64,000 nt of DNA from Myroides odoratimimus (GTDB taxonomy: Bacteria; Bacteroidota; Bacteroidia; Flavobacteriales; Flavobacteriaceae), in assembly GCF_001485415.1 (NCBI RefSeq), contig NZ_BCMQ01000003.1, positions 124,001 through 188,000 of the forward strand, in the 5' to 3' direction. Below, piece after piece: positions 61,261-64,000 of the stretch; positions within the stretch are counted from its first letter, which is position 1; the number at the start of each line of letters is the position of its first letter. Position numbers and translations under genes: made by a program. Below the pieces are notes generated by a model. It was not told where the DNA came from. It saw only the letters and a list, made by a program, of their open reading frames with translations, and searched no databases.

Positions 61261-61351
61261 ATTAGGAATTATCTGCCTTGCGGGCAATATGCACACACAG
61301 AGTATCAATGTAGAGATGCAATATTTTGCGTGTCACACAATACATACATAT
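61261..61351 (+). repeat. GTAGAGA-type intergenic repeat, copy 1
   Basis: Begins ATTAGGAATTATCTGC and continues through TGCGGGCAATA, ACACACAGAGTAT, TGTAGAGATGCAATATTTTG and CACACAATACATACA. A copy with about 88 percent identity by eye lies at 62490-62580, and a shorter one at 62225-62272. These are REP-like palindromes (TGTAGAGACG...CGTCTCCACA). Confidence 0.7.
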
Positions 61352-61544
61352 ACATACATACCATTTTCGTCTCCACACAGTAGTCATAAGTCATCTCCAT
61401 AATCGTAGGGACTATTTCATACATCTGTACATCGTAACCACAAACTTTGTCTAGTTATAGAAATAGTCTTTTAATGTTTGAATACTATATATTTATCTAA
61501 ATTATAAGTTTTAAAATTGTTATGCTGATTTTAAATATATTAAG

Positions 61545-62018
61545 ATGAAAAAGATAGTACTTTTTATGAGTCTATTACTTATAATAGCTTGTAGTAGTGA
61601 CGATGAATTTAGTCCAACAGTTGTTGATACTAATTATAGCATCATGTTAAAGGATATTAAAGGACATAATCTATTAGACCCTACGTATGAGGGATCCTTT
61701 TCTCATCAAAAAATAGTATTATATGAAGCAGATACAAATGGTCAAAACACATCTATTATTTATAGAAAAGGATCAGAAATAATAAAGTCTGTATCTATTG
61801 AAGGAAAGACGGAATATTATCTAGAAATACAAGGAGGTTCTTATATTGCACCTGATAGATATATTGTGTATTTATCTTTGCCAAATGGGGATTTAGATAA
61901 ACTGGAAATGAAGTTTAAGAAGAAAGGTCATAGTACATTGAAATATGAAGTGTACTATAACTCTAAATTAATATGGCGTGAGGGAGATATTGATTTAGGG
62001 TTTGTTATCATTAAATAG
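61545..62018 (+). CDS. Lipoprotein of unknown function
   Basis: A 157-residue lipoprotein: signal peptide with lipobox IIACSS (Cys about 16), then SDDEF, an acidic run seen in surface-exported Bacteroidota lipoproteins. The mature part is beta-rich (YYLEIQGGSYIAPDRYIVYLS). No family recognised. It lies in repeat-rich DNA without neighbours. Confidence 0.75.
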   Translation: MKKIVLFMSLLLIIACSSDDEFSPTVVDTNYSIMLKDIKGHNLLDPTYEGSFSHQKIVLYEADTNGQNTSIIYRKGSEIIKSVSIEGKTEYYLEIQGGSYIAPDRYIVYLSLPNGDLDKLEMKFKKKGHSTLKYEVYYNSKLIWREGDIDLGFVIIK

Positions 62019-62224
62019 ATAAATATAAATAGTTGATAATTCTATCTTTTAGAATACCAACTATTTATATTATCGGTTTATAATTTCTCTATTTTCTGTG
62101 TTTTAAAGACGTATTTATCTCCCTACAGTAATCATAAGTATGTCATCATAAGATGAAATACTTCTCACACACTCTGCTTTTACTGACTTTCTTAGGAGGA
62201 CATAGTATGAGTAAGTCCATTGTT

Positions 62225-62272
62225 TAATGTAGAGATGTCAATATTTTGCGTCTCCACACAATACATACACAA
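62225..62272 (+). repeat. GTAGAGA-type repeat, copy 2 (short)
   Basis: AATGTAGAGATGTCAATATT continues into TTGCGTCTCCACACAATACA; TGTAGAGATG and CGTCTCCACA pair almost perfectly, so this copy shows the palindromic core. Confidence 0.65.
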
Positions 62273-62289
62273 CGTTTGTGGACGCGATA

Positions 62290-62341
62290 TATGTACATAT
62301 TGTCCGTAGGCAAAAGATGCCCTACGGACAATATGTACATA
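62290..62341. repeat. Perfect 21-bp inverted repeat
   Basis: TATGTACATATTGTCCGTAGG (its first 20 bases are given by TATGTACATATTGTCCGTAG) at 62290-62310 is the exact complement of 62321-62341, with the ten-base loop CAAAAGATGC. No T run follows. Confidence 0.85.
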
Positions 62342-62489
62342 CCGTACCACAATCATTATCCGCAATTGTAGGGATGTATTACATACATCCACATAAAACA
62401 TCAAATGATGTTTTCCTACATGCAGGTATAACGTATTGGGTTATACAGAATATTTACGTCTCCATCAACGTATATCACGCCCTATTTTA

Positions 62490-62580
62490 ATTAGGAATTA
62501 CCTGCTCTGCGGGTAATAGGTACACACAGAGTATTAATGTAGAGACGTCAATATTTTGCGTGTCACACCATACATACACA
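62490..62580 (+). repeat. GTAGAGA-type repeat, copy 3
   Basis: Begins ATTAGGAATTACCTGC and matches copy 1 (61261-61351) through to CATACATACA, with about ten scattered substitutions. Confidence 0.7.
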
Positions 62581-62727
62581 ATATGTGTAGATGTGTAGTG
62601 TGGTTACGGTGTGTAGACAGAAGATGTTCCGTCTGTACCTTATATTTGTTGTGTTCTTTTTGCAAAGACTTATCACATAATTATCCCCTAATGCCTGAAA
62701 GACAACAATTCTAAATTCCTAATTGAA

Positions 62728-63714
62728 TTATAGTATTTCTCTTCTCAGATCTTCTGCAGACTTAGGAGATAATGCACCTAGAGGAATATCATATACAGTC
62801 ATAGCACCAGCTTCTCCCTTTTGAGCTAATTTATATACAGCACGCGAGAAGGCTACTAATACACTAGCAGTAAACTCAGGGTTACTCTCAAGAGTTAGTC
62901 CAAATTCTATATTTTGTTTAGTGTCTGTACCTGTGATACCAGATCTAAACACTTTACCACCATGAGGCATAGCAGAGTGGTTTGCTTTAAGTTCTTCCTC
63001 AGATATAAAGTGTACTGTAGTGTTATAATCAGCGAAGTAGTTAGGCATTGTTTTGATAGTATGTTCTATGATAGAAGTATCAGCTCCATCTTCTGCTACT
63101 ACATAACAGATACGCTCATGCTTCTCAGCTGTAGTTAACACAGGATTCTCACCTTGGCGAACTCTATCTAAAGCACTTTCTATAGGGATAGTATATTGTA
63201 CACCACCTTTAACTCCAGAGATACGTCTAATCGCATCAGAGTGTCCTTGGCTTAGTCCTTTTCCCCAGAATGTATATGTTTCCCCTTGAGGTAAGATACT
63301 TTCCCCTAATAATCTAAGCATAGAGAACAGCCCTGGATCCCATCCTGTAGAGATAAGGCTCAACTTATTGTGATCTTTAGCTGCTTTGTTTACCGTATTA
63401 AAGAATTCAGGAATCTTAGCATGGGTATCAAAGCTATCAACTGTATTAAACCACTGTGCGATATAAGGCACTTGTTCTGGCAGGTCAGTAGAAGACCCAC
63501 CACAGATAATCATTACATCGATGATATCTCTATATTCTGTGATTTGATCGATATGTATCGCTTTGGCTTCAGTAGGAATGCTTTGAGGATCTCTTCTAGT
63601 GAAGACAGCTACTAATTCTAAATCAGTATTTTGACGAATAGCAAGTTCTACACCTTTTCCTAAGTTACCATAACCTACAATACCTATTTTGATAGGCTGA
63701 TTAGAAGTATTCAT
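62728..63714 (-). CDS. ddh: meso-Diaminopimelate D-dehydrogenase
   Basis: A 328-residue NADP-dependent enzyme that makes meso-diaminopimelate from tetrahydrodipicolinate and ammonia in one step, for lysine and peptidoglycan. The Rossmann motif IGIVGYGNLGKGVE, ICGGSSTDLP, DSFDTHAKIPE, STGWDPGLFSMLR and GLSQGHSDAIRRI match the family closely. Monocistronic leftward. This is the one-step DAP route found in some Bacteroidota and Firmicutes. Confidence 0.95.
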   Translation of the reverse strand: MNTSNQPIKIGIVGYGNLGKGVELAIRQNTDLELVAVFTRRDPQSIPTEAKAIHIDQITEYRDIIDVMIICGGSSTDLPEQVPYIAQWFNTVDSFDTHAKIPEFFNTVNKAAKDHNKLSLISTGWDPGLFSMLRLLGESILPQGETYTFWGKGLSQGHSDAIRRISGVKGGVQYTIPIESALDRVRQGENPVLTTAEKHERICYVVAEDGADTSIIEHTIKTMPNYFADYNTTVHFISEEELKANHSAMPHGGKVFRSGITGTDTKQNIEFGLTLESNPEFTASVLVAFSRAVYKLAQKGEAGAMTVYDIPLGALSPKSAEDLRREIL

Positions 63715-64000
63715 ATTTTTATTTTAAAAGTCTGTACAGTCCCTTTAGTTGTAGGGAGTTTCGTTTATAAGGGAGCTAATTTAGCTAAAACTTTAGACTT
63801 ACTGTACACTAAATAGATTATCATTAGTTGTTTCCACGTATCTTTCCTTGGTTCACTATGAGTAAAATAAGCTCTTTAAGTCATTTCCTTATTAGCTAGA
63901 AGGGATTTGATATGTAATCTCAAAAGGAGTTAAAGTTTTTTTGTATATTTGCAGAGTATTTTGCTTTAAATCAGAACCTTGTCTGAATACTTTTTAACTT
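63715..64000. other. Upstream region at the window edge
   Basis: Leader of ddh plus the start of an upstream region for something beyond the window. TATATTTG at 63945-63952 fits a -7 box for a rightward transcript; no start codon follows within the window that I can support. Confidence 0.35.

Larger units (their letters stand above)
61211..61544. other. Repeat-bearing intergenic region
   Basis: Holds the terminator of the PorE-like gene at 61212-61238, tandem TTAGGAATTA motifs and the first copy of a GTAGAGA-type repeat (61261-61351). Confidence 0.6.
62019..62727. other. Repeat-rich gene-free region
   Basis: No supportable gene. Contains two GTAGAGA repeats (62225-62272, 62490-62580), a 21-bp perfect hairpin (62290-62341), a decayed hairpin near 62611 and TTAGGAATTA motifs. 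Open frames that cross it are by-products of these repeats. Confidence 0.6.

Noticed and set aside
62192..62490. Two overlapping opposed frames of 70 codons
   Set aside because: Both follow from the inverted and direct repeats in this stretch (HIVRR, GQYVH on both strands), so they mirror one another.
61261..62580. Possible CRISPR array
   Set aside because: Repeats are unequal in length, hundreds of bases apart, with no regular spacers and no cas gene in the window.
1..64000. tRNA or rRNA genes, phage or integrated plasmid
   Set aside because: I found no cloverleaf, rRNA block, integrase, capsid or replication gene on either strand.

Overview
The window is AT-rich chromosomal DNA from a member of the Bacteroidota, most likely family Flavobacteriaceae (a Myroides-like organism; the genus is my inference and no database was searched). 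The signs are a SusC/SusD pair behind a one-protein AraC-type hybrid regulator, OmpA proteins with carboxypeptidase-regulatory-like domains, LytTR and OmpR two-component pairs, a meso-diaminopimelate dehydrogenase, a bacterial deoxyhypusine-synthase-like protein, few Shine-Dalgarno sequences, and -7 boxes of the Bacteroidota type (TAnnTTTG). I see no rRNA, tRNA, CRISPR array, intact insertion sequence or prophage.

Layout. 0-5.6 kb: a frameshifted GNAT gene, a LytS/LytTR-type two-component pair, a hotdog thioesterase, a deoxyhypusine-synthase-like enzyme ending in a 38-bp perfect palindrome, and a lipoprotein. 5.6-7.4 kb: gene-poor DNA with one small gene broken in a run of ten T and one small intact orphan gene. 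7.5-19.5 kb: a phosphoester-scavenging locus made of an HTCS-like regulator whose kinase and receiver look catalytically dead, SusC, SusD, a secreted GDPD-like/alkaline-phosphatase fusion and a calcineurin-type phosphoesterase; a direct repeat with 21-bp period upstream of susC is a candidate operator. 19.8-27.6 kb: S41 peptidase, sterol-desaturase-family hydroxylase, a secreted unknown, aminopeptidase P, an AraC-like protein and a GNAT. 27.7-34.4 kb: aroC converging on a leftward run hutI-hutG-response regulator-histidine kinase, then corA. 35.6-45.5 kb: LLM oxidoreductase, MocR regulator, small unknowns, an OmpA protein, purC, tatA, an amino-acid racemase with a GNAT, a GNAT-fold protein and a spermidine-synthase-like methyltransferase. 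45.5-51.7 kb: an XRE regulator divergent from an M14 peptidase across a region dense in GTTTACA/TGTAAAC boxes, an Lrp regulator, a DUF457-type membrane protein, an HTH protein and kynureninase. 51.7-58.1 kb: a run of small cytosolic and secreted proteins (two tandem paralogs, DUF4240-like, a secreted repeat protein, SUKH, others) that resembles an orphan immunity-gene island, with an MFS exporter set within it. 58.1-64 kb: a class I glutamine amidotransferase, a PorE-like OmpA protein, a lipoprotein, repeat-rich intergenic DNA and ddh.

The most unusual non-coding signal is a dispersed element of about 160 bp with terminal inverted repeats (near AAACCCAGATTA) and an internal 14-bp palindrome. 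It occurs four times, three times in one orientation and once in the other, always between genes. A second small dispersed repeat (two copies about 29 kb apart) and a third REP-like family around 61-62.6 kb are also present. Terminators are mostly strong bidirectional hairpins between convergent genes, several of which run into the stop codon.
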